A stretch of DNA of 64,000 nucleotides from Lentinus brumalis. Taxonomy: Eukaryota; Basidiomycota; Agaricomycetes; Polyporales; Polyporaceae. Location of the stretch: the NCBI GenBank assembly GCA_001792895.1, contig MARA01000003.1:1302001-1366000 (forward strand), in the 5' to 3' direction. Made by a program: the position numbers and the translations under genes. The notes under the pieces were generated by a model, which was not told the DNA's origin, ran no database searches, and was given only the letters and a program-made list of their open reading frames with translations. Shown here piece by piece: positions 54,236-64,000 of this stretch. Position 1 is the first letter of the stretch. Each line of letters opens with the position of its first letter.

Positions 54236-56914
54236 GGCTTGTGTTGTCTCGAGGGAGTGTAGGTGAGTAGATTCTGTCGGGGGATGGTGAAGATAGGCTG
54301 GAGCAGGGGGCACATTTATGACAAGTGGATTTGGCAGGGCGGGTCGCACGTGGATTGGAGGAAATGCGATCAGTGGATTGTCACCTCATCAAGATTGCAA
54401 CCGCATGCGCAGACTTGTGCCAGGCACATATTGCGGTCCGGCCACCACGGGCGCTTGACTCCCAGACCGGCCTGACCCTGCGTTCCTCTCCCTCGGCTCC
54501 TGCCAATTCTCCGCGCCCGCATCCTCTTCTTGATAACCGCACTCCGCCCAATCTCGAGCAGAACGCAGATGTGGACGTGGGGCACGACCCCGGGCTTGCT
54601 GTCACGCCCGCGCACCGTCACGGCATACCAGCGCAGGGAACCCGAGCGGAGGGAGAGCTCGCACTGTCCGGTGATGGCTCCTGTTCCGCGGAAGGCAGCG
54701 GGGCGCCTAAGCAATGTTGCAGCCGCCAGCCACAGCCCGGCCAACTTGGCTGTCTCAACTCCGTCATCGAGCCGTCTCTCGCCGTCACACTTCCTCGAAC
54801 CTTCCTGTACTCTTGTCACGCTGTTGCGCACTGTGACCGTCGGCGATGCTCACCGCTCCTCGAGGTTCCGGCTGTGTGCAGCTGCGCATGTACGGTACGC
54901 TTTGAGCTCTCTGCGATGCCCCGGGCCGGGATCTTGTCACCCGTTCGACGCCGAAAGACTTTGTCTCAACATACGCTCAAGCCCCCGAGTCCGACTTTCT
55001 CGCGCGCGTCGATGACCCGCGCTCTGCCAAACAACCTCAGGCATCCCGCGCGGACGGAGCTCTCTGCAAACGCACACTCATTTTTCGCTCCATAGGCGAC
55101 GTCGACGCTTTTCGCAACGTGCTGACAGCCCAAGAGGCCCAGCTCGGCTCGTTTCAAGGCACATTCCCTTCTCGAGCTTGGCCGCTGACCTGACTCGCGA
55201 TCGCTCGTGAATCCTGCCCTATCACCTTCCAGCTCCGTCCAATCATACGCGACTCCTGAAGAACTGCTCAGTGTGTGGCGCAGAGATGTCTTTTCGATCT
55301 GCGGCTGCGCCATCGGGCAGCGGAAGGAGCGGATGGCTCCTCCAGATCTGTTGATACGTGTGTACCTCCGTGCTTATGCGACGGAGGCTCCCCCAGTTTA
55401 CGTTAACCACGCTGCTTGCCTGCACGATTCATTGCTGCGTCTGCTGCTCGGACAATTTGCCTCTGCGCGGCAGCCCAGAACCGAGCTCGAGGCGGCATGG
55501 GGACCCGGGGGCATCACGGCGGATCCAAATCCTTGCATGCCTCGAAGCGTACAACCAGGTCCCGCTGGAAGTTCAGCGGAGCCGGCGACCCGCTGCTCGC
55601 TCGCATTCCCCGAACCCGCGCGCCGAGACCCGAGAGCGTCGCCGTAATGCATTCCGCACGTTCCACCGTCCCTTCCGCGAGACTACCCGGGCAGGTCCCT
55701 AGAAATAACGGCGATTCACCTCGGCGCCCAGAAATCATTGAATTTGCATCCAGACACATACCGCTCTCAGCAGATTCGTCCACGATTCGACTGCCCTTGG
55801 GCTGGGGGTGTACTGTATTTGAACTCTATGTACCATGATCAGGCACCTCGCCAGATTATTACGACACAGCCAGAACGCGGCAGGGCACGCAGCCCGACCG
55901 TCCGAGGCGTTCCACGAAACTTCCGCCCTGCCGGGTATGCATAGTCATTTTTCACGCTCCGGGGCCTGGGCAGCTGGCCGTGGCAGGGGCAGCGTAGGCG
56001 GAGTTAGCTGCCTGAACAGTGAACAGGTGGTACGTGCGTCACGCCGTCGCCAGGCCCCTGCCGTCGCATTGGACCTGGCAGGCTTCCGGAAGCAGCGACG
56101 GAAGAAGATCTGCTCGACGTCATGCGAATGGGTTCCTGCTGGCGGGAGTCTGCGGGAGTCCGGATGGACCCAGCAAAGAACCTGATCGGTGCGGACAACA
56201 CACACGCTATGGGCTCGGACATTGACCACGATATTGTTATCGTTCGGGTCTCTTCGCCAGTGGATTGAGCGTGCACGGCACAAGTCACCCTAGACTAGGC
56301 CGCTCATCTGACACTGACCATTCTAATCCGCAGGCCGCCTGGGAGTCGGGACGCCCAGCGGCACTACATAATATCTCCTATGTACGAGAGTATAGAATAA
56401 CTCTCGTGGCGCCTCATCCGCCCTGACGCAATGTGTCCGAGACTCGGGCTGCCTTGCGCGGCCTCAGATCAAAAGTCGAGTCGCTACAGGTCGCTACGCT
56501 GGCGTCCAAGCCAGTCGATCGCGGATGGGAGCTTGGAGCTATCAGAAGCCGATCAGTCTCTAGATCGCCGGGACGTGTATGCTGAAGACGGAAGGAGGTG
56601 AGGCAGGTGGCTCGTCTTACGGAGAAATCGGGTTCGCCAGGTACTGTGACATACCCCGCATTTCCTGACCATGTGCGTGGCCCCGCCTTCCTTCGCGTAC
56701 TTTTCGGCTTCTCAAGGGAAATGGCGAATTATGGCGCGCCCAAGAACTAAGAAGCAACCATGTCCGCTGGAAGCGCGATAAGGGACACCTTTGTCGTGCG
56801 TCGGTACTGGATAGCCGGCACTGCCAGACAGAAAATTTGGCATCGAAGTGCAGACGAGTACTGTACAAAGTTATGTACAGGCGCATCAATACAGGGTACA
56901 CGCAATGGCGTCCA
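54236..56914. other. 2.7-kb stretch without a supported gene
   Basis: The longest gene-poor stretch in the window, between the repeat-precursor gene and PRP17. Several ORFs of 100-256 residues occur, the longest on plus at 54325-55095. Their composition is low in aromatic/hydrophobic pattern and rich in Arg/Pro/Ser, and I recognise no domain or splice pattern. A decayed gene, a lncRNA or unique unannotated sequence are all possible. No inverted or direct terminal repeats were found. Confidence 0.5.
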
Positions 56915-59021
56915 TCAGTCCTGCAATGGTCGAACGAGGCATCAGTTTTCCTGCGACTCGCCAAATTTTGCGGCGCATGACGTACCCAGAGCTTGATCAA
57001 TCCGTCCCACGATCCCGTCACGACCTTTGACTGCAAACACGCAACGCAACATGTCAACGGGCGTCCGGAGTTATCTAACGCGCGGTAAGTTGAGACATAC
57101 CGTTTCGTGCGGCAGCCACTCGTGGGCAATAACGACTTTTGAGTGCGCGCGCAGACGAGACTTGATTCGCCCGGTCTTCCACTCCCAGAACACGACGTTC
57201 CCTTCGCCATCTCCGCTGCTGATCCACTTGCCGTCGGGAGAGAAGCCGACCTGACAGGCGTAACCCGCAACTGAGTGGCCGGCGAAGCGCTTGTTCCGGG
57301 CTTGGCGGAAATTGTCCGTGCTGTAGACCAAGATCTGATTGTCCATGCTCTGTGCAGCGAAGTACTTCTCTAACCACATCGCCGATTGTCAGCGGCCTGT
57401 CCAGGAATAGATAACTGCAACCGCGACTTACTGCTGGGATGCAGTGTGACAGCTGGCATCGAGTGCATGTGAGGCTCTGCGATGTACTTGATGACCACCG
57501 GGATGTCGAAGTCCCAGGCGCGGATGGTCTTGTCGTCTGATGTCGTGACGAACCGCCTGTTCTCATCGACGAACGTGATGGTGTTCACAGGGCCCAGGTG
57601 TTGGTCGTATTCTTGCGTGATTTCTCCCGAGTTGATGTCGTACTGCCGCACAGTCAGCTGGCCGTCACGAAAAATTTAGAGGGTTGCCGGATACTCACCT
57701 GGATGATCTTCTTGTCGGACATACCCGCAAGGAAGATGTGCTGCTTGTCCTCATCGGGATGGAAACGAACAACATACGGAATTTTACCGTTACTGAATCG
57801 CTTCAGGCACTGCCCTGTCTCGGTGTCCCAGAGCTTCATCTGACGGTCGTAGCCGCAAGACAGGAATTTGCGACCATCGTTGGAGAACGTGACGTCCTTC
57901 ACCGCCTTCATATGTCCATGGAAGGTACGCAAGCAGTTGCCGTGGGTATAGATATCCCATAACTGTACTGACATGAGCACCAACCCCGGGTAATTGTCGT
58001 AGAAGTCGACGCACCTTGATTTTTGTGTCCATCGACCCGCTCAGAAGCAGATGGCCCGTGTTGGGGAACGTACGGAGAACCGAGACACCCTGCGTATGTC
58101 CTGTCCAGGTGTGGATACACACCTTCGGAATGAAGCATTCCTGCGACCCTGGCTCTTGCTGCAACTGCGGAGCTTCCGCCACCGGTGGGTGCATGTACGT
58201 CCGGCCCTGGTAGTCGTACATCGACTTGCCGTGGAACACGCTGGACTCGAGTCCGGGGGCGCCACGTTTCGGCTTCGCCTTCTTCGGCTGAACGGCTTCC
58301 TCAGGCTCTTCTTCTGACTGTTCTTCCTCCTCCTCATCCGCACCCTCCGGCACCATAGACTCCGGTCTGTCCGTGTCCCATGACGCCCAAGGACCCTCGT
58401 ACGCACCCTCGCCGTCCACAACCTCCACGTCCCCCTTTGGTCTCCGTTTCCGCTTCAGCTCATTCTTCTTCGCTTTCGGCGCCTTGATCATCCCGATCGT
58501 GGCGAACCCGTTCTCCGCTGCCTTCTCCACAGACCCGATGATCGCGGGGGCGTTGGGATCGACTGAGGGGTTGGCTGAGTAGCCCAGGATGGCGTGAGTG
58601 AGGTGTTGTTGCCGGAAAGCATGGTCTGTCATGGCCTGCTCCTCCACATGCCCCGCCAGCGCATTCTGGTTGAGGAACCTATTGCGGTCGCCGAACGGAT
58701 TCTCCGGTCCCTGCACTGGCAGCATCATCTCTTCGTACGATATATTGACATTCATCTGCGTGTCCGTCGGACGCGTAATCAGCGCAGTTTGGTGTAATGG
58801 ATCCTATACCCAAAGATGTCAGTACATTGGCTTGCTATGCACGGTGGTTTATCACATACTTCCGCAAGCACATCGGGCGCGGACGTTGGCACAAGAGAGG
58901 TAGAAGGCTCGTCGACGCGGGGTTTCTTCGCCGCATGGAGTGAAGTAAGACCAAAGACATCGTTAGTGGGGGTGTGAGAGACGTCGTCCTCGTCGGAAGA
59001 GTAGCCTTGGACGAGAGACAT
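56915..59021 (-). CDS. PRP17: Prp17/Cdc40 splicing factor, WD40
   Basis: Second-step pre-mRNA splicing factor of the spliceosome. The ATG at 59019-59021 begins [20 protein letters not shown]. The conserved N-terminus has [20 protein letters not shown] and the [18 protein letters not shown] segment [20 protein letters not shown]. An acidic linker (about 58290-58340) precedes [14 protein letters not shown]. Seven WD40 repeats follow, including [93 protein letters not shown] and [17 protein letters not shown] last intron (gtacgtcatg...cattgcag) separates the final Trp and Asp codons, giving LWD and TGA at 56915-56917. Without that intron the frame would run on to 56617 as non-homologous sequence. 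About 560 residues. Confidence 0.93.
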
Positions 59022-59191
59022 GACTGCACGAGCGAGAGCAAGACGGCGTTACGTAATCGAGAACAAGACGGATGAGGGCCATGGGCGCTTCTACCCCAGA
59101 CTTGCCGGATCCTTTCTACTCGCTAAACTCTACACTCGACCGCTGCCCTGTGTGGCTTCCGACTGCTTGAAGACCCCCTGCGGAGGAGTAG
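59022..59191. promoter_or_regulatory. Compact divergent promoter PRP17 / MYB-C2H2
   Basis: Only 170 bp separate the start codons of PRP17 (minus) and the MYB/zinc-finger gene (plus). Expression of the two may be coupled. No factor site assigned. Confidence 0.45.
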
Positions 59192-61608
59192 ATGAGCGAG
59201 AGGGGCGTTGGAAAACCATGGACGACTCAAGAAGATAACCTCCTCATTCAGGCGGTGGCCATACATGGGGAGAACGATAATTGGAAGGCAGTCGCAACCT
59301 TAGTTCCGGGAAGGACCAACAAGGCTTGCAGGAAGGTAGACCCGCGACACAACTTCGACTACCAAGTACGATGGGGCTTACGCGTGGTCGTATAGCGCTG
59401 GTTACACTCTTTGTCCCCGAATGTCAAGAAGACAGCCTGGACTCCGGAAGAGGATCAGCTCCTGCTCTCTCTGTACGCGACGCACGGCACCAAGTGGTCC
59501 GTGATCGCTCGCCGCATCCCAGGCAGGACAGATGACGCGTGCTCGAAGCGATATCGAGAGGCGTTGGATCCCTCTCTCAAACGCGACGACTGGACCTACG
59601 ACGAAGATGTGAAACTGCTGGAGGTGTACGCCCGGCTCGGGGGAAAGTGGGGTCTCATCGGGCAAGAGCTCAACAGAAGCGGGCTCGGTTGTCGTAACAG
59701 GTATAGCCATATGAGAAGATGTCGTCCTAAAATACGCTGAGCGATACACAGATGGCGAATGCTCGAGCGGAAGAGAGCTGCGCTCTCGCGCGACGCCACA
59801 TCTAGGGGAGAGGGTCCGTCTTCCGTGTCCGAACCTCCAGGCACATCGAGCCCCCAATGGACCCCCACACACGTTCAGGAGCCACAGTTCTGGGACGGCC
59901 GGAGTCCCCAGTATGTCACGCCTTCTGTCCTGTACCAGGGGTCCCCTCTTCACCCACAGGAATCGCACGGCACGACCTACTCTCCGGACCAGATCTTGTC
60001 AGGTGTCCATCTGAACGGTTCCTCGTCTAGTCAGCGCGACCCACCACCCTTCCAGTACTCTGCTCCGTCCCTCAGTGCCGCATTGTCCCATCCGGGCTCC
60101 GTCGCGGAATCCCCAGAACCTCATGAATACTACCGATCGGGAGCGTATGCTTCTAGCCACGGTCCTTCTGGACTATCAGAAGCGAACGCGTCCGCGCCGG
60201 CCGCCCAGTCGGGAACATATGGCTCGCACGAGTACGACTTCATGACCATCGACGATCATCATCACAGCAGCACGAGTCCTGAACCATCCCACCACAGCAG
60301 CGCCCCGGCAAATGAGTACGCAGGACCACTAGACCTTGGGATACAACCACTCCCCATACCCGATACACCCGCTTCGCCTTCACCGTGCGGATCGCCCTCA
60401 CCACCGGGTAGCCCAGCATGTTCTGCAGGTAATCAAACGGATGGCCCTGCAGCGTCCGGTATTTGTGTCGACCCCCCAGATCCTCCTCGGAGATCATACT
60501 ACCGTACTGCTGAGGAGAAAGTGGCCAGTCAGCCTCCGCCACGGCCTTCTATCCACCGCCCTGCACGCCTGTCTTCCACTCTCCCGGCTACCTCAGAGTG
60601 AGCGTTCTCGCCTTACGTTGGATGTCGACTTGTGACTAAATTTGTGCCTGTGCCCGCCCGGTCGCTGTACCCTTCAGCCCGAGCGTTCTGGCATATGCAT
60701 GTGGTCACTCTGACTGCTGGCCCGCTGGTGCTTCAAGCAGCAAGAACGCCTTTCTGACGTCGAAAGAGCTGTCAGACCACAGCAGATTCATCCATGGAGG
60801 CGATCTCGGTGGAAGCAAGCCCTTCAGATGTGGCCTGGCAGGCTGTGAGAAGAGCTGGAAGGTACGCCCTTTTACTGCGCAGTACTGCTGTGTTTTCCGC
60901 CGGGCGTCGTTCTGACATACCGTCCCTGTGTCATTGTTGTGGTCACACAGAGCCCCAATGGTCTTCAGTACCACCTACAAATGTACGTCAAGTGTCCCCT
61001 GACTGTCCTCGGTCACACGCCGCCCACGGATGTACTCATGGCCCCACTCTTGCTCTCACCGGTGAATTTCCCTGTCGCCGCCCACAGATCCAGATATCAC
61101 TTTCAGCAGGCTCTCGCGGGGCGTGGCGGAGATCCCGATGTGACTGGTATCGTTGCGCACACCGCGCCCACAACAAAAAATCCGCGGAGTGATGGCGAGC
61201 AGTCGTGTAATTCGCATCAAGCCGACGTGCTACGCTCGACTGTAGAAGCGGATGCGCAGACTCAGGCAACACCAGGACCGTCAACAGCGCCCCGAGAAGA
61301 CCTCACAGAGAATAGCACTCCGGAGAAGCCGAAGCGGAAGCTCCACCCCTGCACCCGCCCTGGATGCACCAAGGCGTACAAGCAGCTGAGCGGGCTGCGA
61401 TATCACCTCACCCATGTGCGTTCTGTAGCTCGTGTTCGTATTCTTCTCGCATGTTCTTTTTTCTGACATGTCCCATGTTTCTCACATCCAGGGCCATGCG
61501 GACGAGCTGCCGCTGCAGCTGGACGTTGTGCCGCCGACGCTCGCCCGGCTGGTCGCCGAGAAGGCCTTTGGTTCTCCCTCTCAGGCTGTCTCTGCGCCGC
61601 GGCCCTAG
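59192..61608 (+). CDS. Three-repeat MYB protein fused to C2H2 zinc fingers
   Basis: Probable transcription factor. The ATG at 59192 begins MSERGVGKPWTTQEDNLLIQ. Three SANT/MYB repeats follow, the first spliced as VPGRTNKACRK to RWLHSLSP. The second is WTPEEDQLLLSLYATHGTKW to GRTDDACSKRYREAL. The third is WTYDEDVKLLEVYARLGGKW to SGLGCRNR, then WRMLERKRA after another intron. A 250-residue Ser/Pro/His-rich linker ends ...LPATSE with an apparent TGA at 60599-60601. That TGA overlaps a GTGAGC donor; splicing TCAGA to the acceptor before CCCGAGCGTTCTG keeps the frame. It then reads into YACGHSDC...LSDHSRFIHG, FRCGLAGCEKSWK-SPNGLQYHLQ and HPCTRPGCTKAYKQLSGLRY followed by HLTHGHADELPLQLD. These are three C2H2-type fingers; the last two look like Sfp1-type fingers. 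The stop is at 61606-61608. Confidence 0.8.
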
Positions 61609-62371
61609 GCCGCCTGCATCTTTGTCCCAACTTGAACTTACGCTCGCAGTCGCGCTCATCTTCGAAAGTCATGTTCGCCAGGGCGACCGCCTCTCAATCG
61701 GCACCATCCGGGATACATGCGAGAATTATGACACCAACGTGACCGCAGTGGTCTCTGCTGGCTGCTGGGTCGCTGATCTGCCGTATGACAAGCTCGGTGG
61801 CGCTCCGACAACTAAGGATGACAAGGCAGATTTTCTTGCGTTTCGCCTTCGCTGATTGCGAGGTCATGGATGCAGCCCCAGATCTCCACATCAGAACGTG
61901 GATGTTGGACACCCATGCAACGCGGTGCGCACTAGCTGCTACAAATCCCGGTCTGTTCAGCGATGACAGTGGCGTTTCAAGGTGGCGTCTGGAGGTTACC
62001 GATGCACAGCGCTCTGCTCTGGCGTTCCAGTCACATCACATCTTACTTGTACTCGGCCTCGCTCCCCGGACCTGTTAAACTTGAGTCTAGCCATAGCAGG
62101 GTGGATGATGGCACTGGCGACGAGACCGTGCGGCGAGTGTCCGTGTATCGTGGGTGCCCCGTCTCGCATCGCCGACTCGAACGGTGACATCAGCACGACC
62201 TGGGAAACAAAGGACGAGACCAATTATGTATACGGAGTTGAGTGTCATTAACAGAGAAGGCTGAAATACATTGTCAAGCATCGAAATGCATGTGCCGTCC
62301 GCGCCCCGATCGCGCTCGGGCTCACTACGCATCGTAACGCGAGCGCATGAGCGAACGAAGACTCTGGTTCC
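61609..62371. other. Convergent intergenic region
   Basis: 763 bp between the end of the MYB/zinc-finger gene (plus) and the UGO1 stop (minus). Small ORFs only; no repeat or RNA gene recognised. Confidence 0.5.
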
Positions 62372-63999
62372 TCACAGCTCTGCCCAACCTGCATCCGCCT
62401 CGTCCGATCCACTCATGAGCGCCAGCACAAACACGACCAGGCCCGCGCCCACGCGCATACTCAGCCCGCGGTAAAGCTGGCCGATCCCGCTATGCCTCAG
62501 CCAGCTATCGCTCTCTTCCTCGACAACCACCTGCTCCTCGACATGCGCGTGCGCGCGCTCCTTGCCCTTGACCGAGCTCCGCCGCCGCCTGCGCTTGTTG
62601 TGCTGCTTCAGTGGGAGGTCCGACCGCTCCTCGGTGAGGATGTGCCAGAACGCGTCGACCATGCCGTTGTACGGCGCGGGGCGCAGCTCGACGCACGCCT
62701 TGAGCGGGCGCGCGGTGCCGCGGGTCTGCACCTGCAGCCGGCGCCGGACGGTTTCGAATGGGATGTAGACGAGCGCCCCTGCGACGGTGCCGAGGAGCTC
62801 GGCGACCTGCCACTGGATGGGCGTCGCCTCGGGCGACAAGTTTGACCCGAGGCCGACGTAGGTTGCGACGAGGCCGGGGAGTGTGAGTGGGACCAGGGCG
62901 CGGAGCGTGCAGTCGAATAGGGTTGGTATGAGGAGGTGCGGGTGGAGGTACACGCCGCGCAGGCCGCCTTCTTGGGCGAGAATTTGACGGAACGCGTCTA
63001 TGGGGCCGGAGTATGTGCGGTGTCTTGGGACGGAGGACTGCACCATCAGTCTTGTGCGGACAAGGTCGAGGGGCGAGAGGAGGAAGCCCGTGAGCACTTG
63101 AGACGCGACAGGGAGGAGGACGGACGTCGTGCCGAAAGGATGCGCGAAGGACGGGGTCAAAGGAGAGAAGATGGACTGGAGGAGGGAGTAGATGACAGGT
63201 TGTAGCGCTCCGGAGAGTGCATTCGTGACCGCGGAAGTCAAGAGACCTGCGGAAAGGATACGTGCTCGCATTCGCGCATTGATCAGAGGACATAGGACCG
63301 CAACTCACCTTTCCACAGAGCAAGCCAACCTTCCGATTTGAAGCGTCCTACGCGTTTGATCATGCCCCATGTGCCATCCGCGCTGCCTACCGGGATCACG
63401 TATTCGGGCTGCGTGCCCTCGTCCAAGACAGAATGTCGCACGATGTAACCTTCTTCATCGGCCTGGCGAGGCGGACGCGGAGGCCTTTCGGCACTAGGAT
63501 CGGCAAAATACGAGTCATCATTCTCGATGGACGAGGCGTCGCTGAGCTATATGGGTGCGGGAGGTGATCCCTACATGAAACCAATGCAGCAAATGCACTG
63601 ACGTACCTCCTCCTCATCTTCCACCACCTCGACACCTGCTTCCGGCGCGAGGTCTGTTGGATCTCGAGGTACCCACTGCACCTGCAGTAGCGTCTTGCCA
63701 ACCTCCCACGGCTGCGCGATCGCCGAAGTGGCGTATTGCAGGAGAGCGGCGGCGAGAAGTTCTTTCGCTAATGATGTAATGTCGAGTCCGGAGTCATCGT
63801 CCGTCAACGAGGACAGCTCAAACAGCGGATTTGGCGCAGATGTGCGCGTAGACCAGGTGTTCAGTGTCGAAGGACCCGGTGCAGGAGGGATAGAGGAAGA
63901 GTTGGAATTGTCTTGAGCGAGTGAGGGCGGCACGAAAGACCAGGCGTTGGAGGGAGAGATGTACAAGTCGCGGAGAGATGCCGGGGCTGGGGCAGCCAT
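62372..63999 (-). CDS. UGO1: Ugo1-type mitochondrial outer-membrane fusion protein
   Basis: Divergent mitochondrial carrier-fold protein of the outer membrane that couples Fzo1 and Mgm1 in mitochondrial fusion. The ATG at 63997-63999, two bases from the window edge, starts MAAPAPASLRDLYISPSNAW. A Ser/Pro-rich N-terminus precedes KELLAAALLQYATSAIAQPW and EVGKTLLQVQWVPRD, a carrier-like P-x-D/E-x2-K/R-type element. Then come SADGTWGMIKRVGRFKSEGW, LALWKGLLTSAVTNALSGAL, FLLSPLDLVRTRLMVQSSVP, GGLRGVYLHPHLLIPTLFDC and LVYIPFETVRRRLQVQTRGT. A basic run KRRRRRSSVKGKERAHAH and a final TM-like segment GAGLVVFVLALMSGSDEAD end at the stop, 62372-62374. The three-fold carrier repeat with degenerate signatures and this length (about 500 residues) fit Ugo1. 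The promoter lies outside the window. Confidence 0.87.
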
Positions 64000-64000
64000 C

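Noticed and set aside
54325..55095. 256-residue plus-strand ORF in the gap before PRP17
   Set aside because: Composition is Arg/Pro/Ser-rich without hydrophobic periodicity, there is no recognisable domain or splice context, and long random ORFs are expected in GC-rich DNA.
56617..56914. C-terminal extension of PRP17 by about 100 residues
   Set aside because: A canonical intron separates the final Trp and Asp codons and gives the family-typical end LWD; the extension has no homology-like character.

Overview
This window reads as nuclear DNA of a filamentous basidiomycete, most likely an Agaricomycete and possibly Polyporales. Genes are dense and broken by many 45-75 bp introns with GT...AG ends and CTNAC-type branch sites. 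The best matches I recognise are mushroom-type orthologues. All gene models were spliced by eye, so boundaries quoted to the base are readings of canonical splice sites and are not backed by transcripts.

Layout, left to right: the 5' part of a SUR7/PalI-type membrane protein (-) leaves the left edge. It is divergent from a sterol 3-beta-glucosyltransferase (ATG26/UGT51, +). Then come, all on -, RRP8 (25S rRNA methyltransferase), a 2OG-Fe(II) oxygenase, RIC1 (Golgi Rab GEF subunit), a PRELID1/Ups1-type lipid-transfer protein and a PhnP-like metallo-beta-lactamase-fold hydrolase. A 1.9-kb gap with a candidate inverted-repeat element follows. DRG1/RBG1 (-) is extraordinarily intron-rich and is divergent from an Ssk2-type MAPKKK (+), which carries an apparent 1-nt deletion in its kinase domain. 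Next are a polytopic membrane protein of unknown function (-), the 8-kb TFIIIC B-block subunit gene TFC3 (-), an Ups2/PRELID3-type protein (-), a peroxisomal ABCD half-transporter (-), an NTF2-like protein (-), an SR-repeat tail-anchored-looking protein (+), a secreted GH43 glycosidase (-) and MCM3 (-). The right end has a small secreted precursor with three KR-bounded Cys-pair repeats (-), a 2.7-kb gap, PRP17 (-), a three-repeat MYB plus C2H2 zinc-finger fusion (+), and UGO1 (-) reaching the right edge.

Most genes are housekeeping genes. Three serve mitochondrial lipid traffic or membrane fusion (Ups1-type, Ups2-type, Ugo1). The content that stands out is: (i) the Kex2-type repeat precursor at 53583-54235, which would release 12-residue peptides with a Cys pair; (ii) a candidate one-nucleotide exon at 19763, together with other microexons of 6-18 nt, in DRG1; (iii) a 277-bp TA-flanked MITE and a perfect TFIIIC B-box palindrome, both inside intron 1 of the gene for the TFIIIC subunit that binds B boxes; and (iv) the frameshift in the SSK2 kinase domain.
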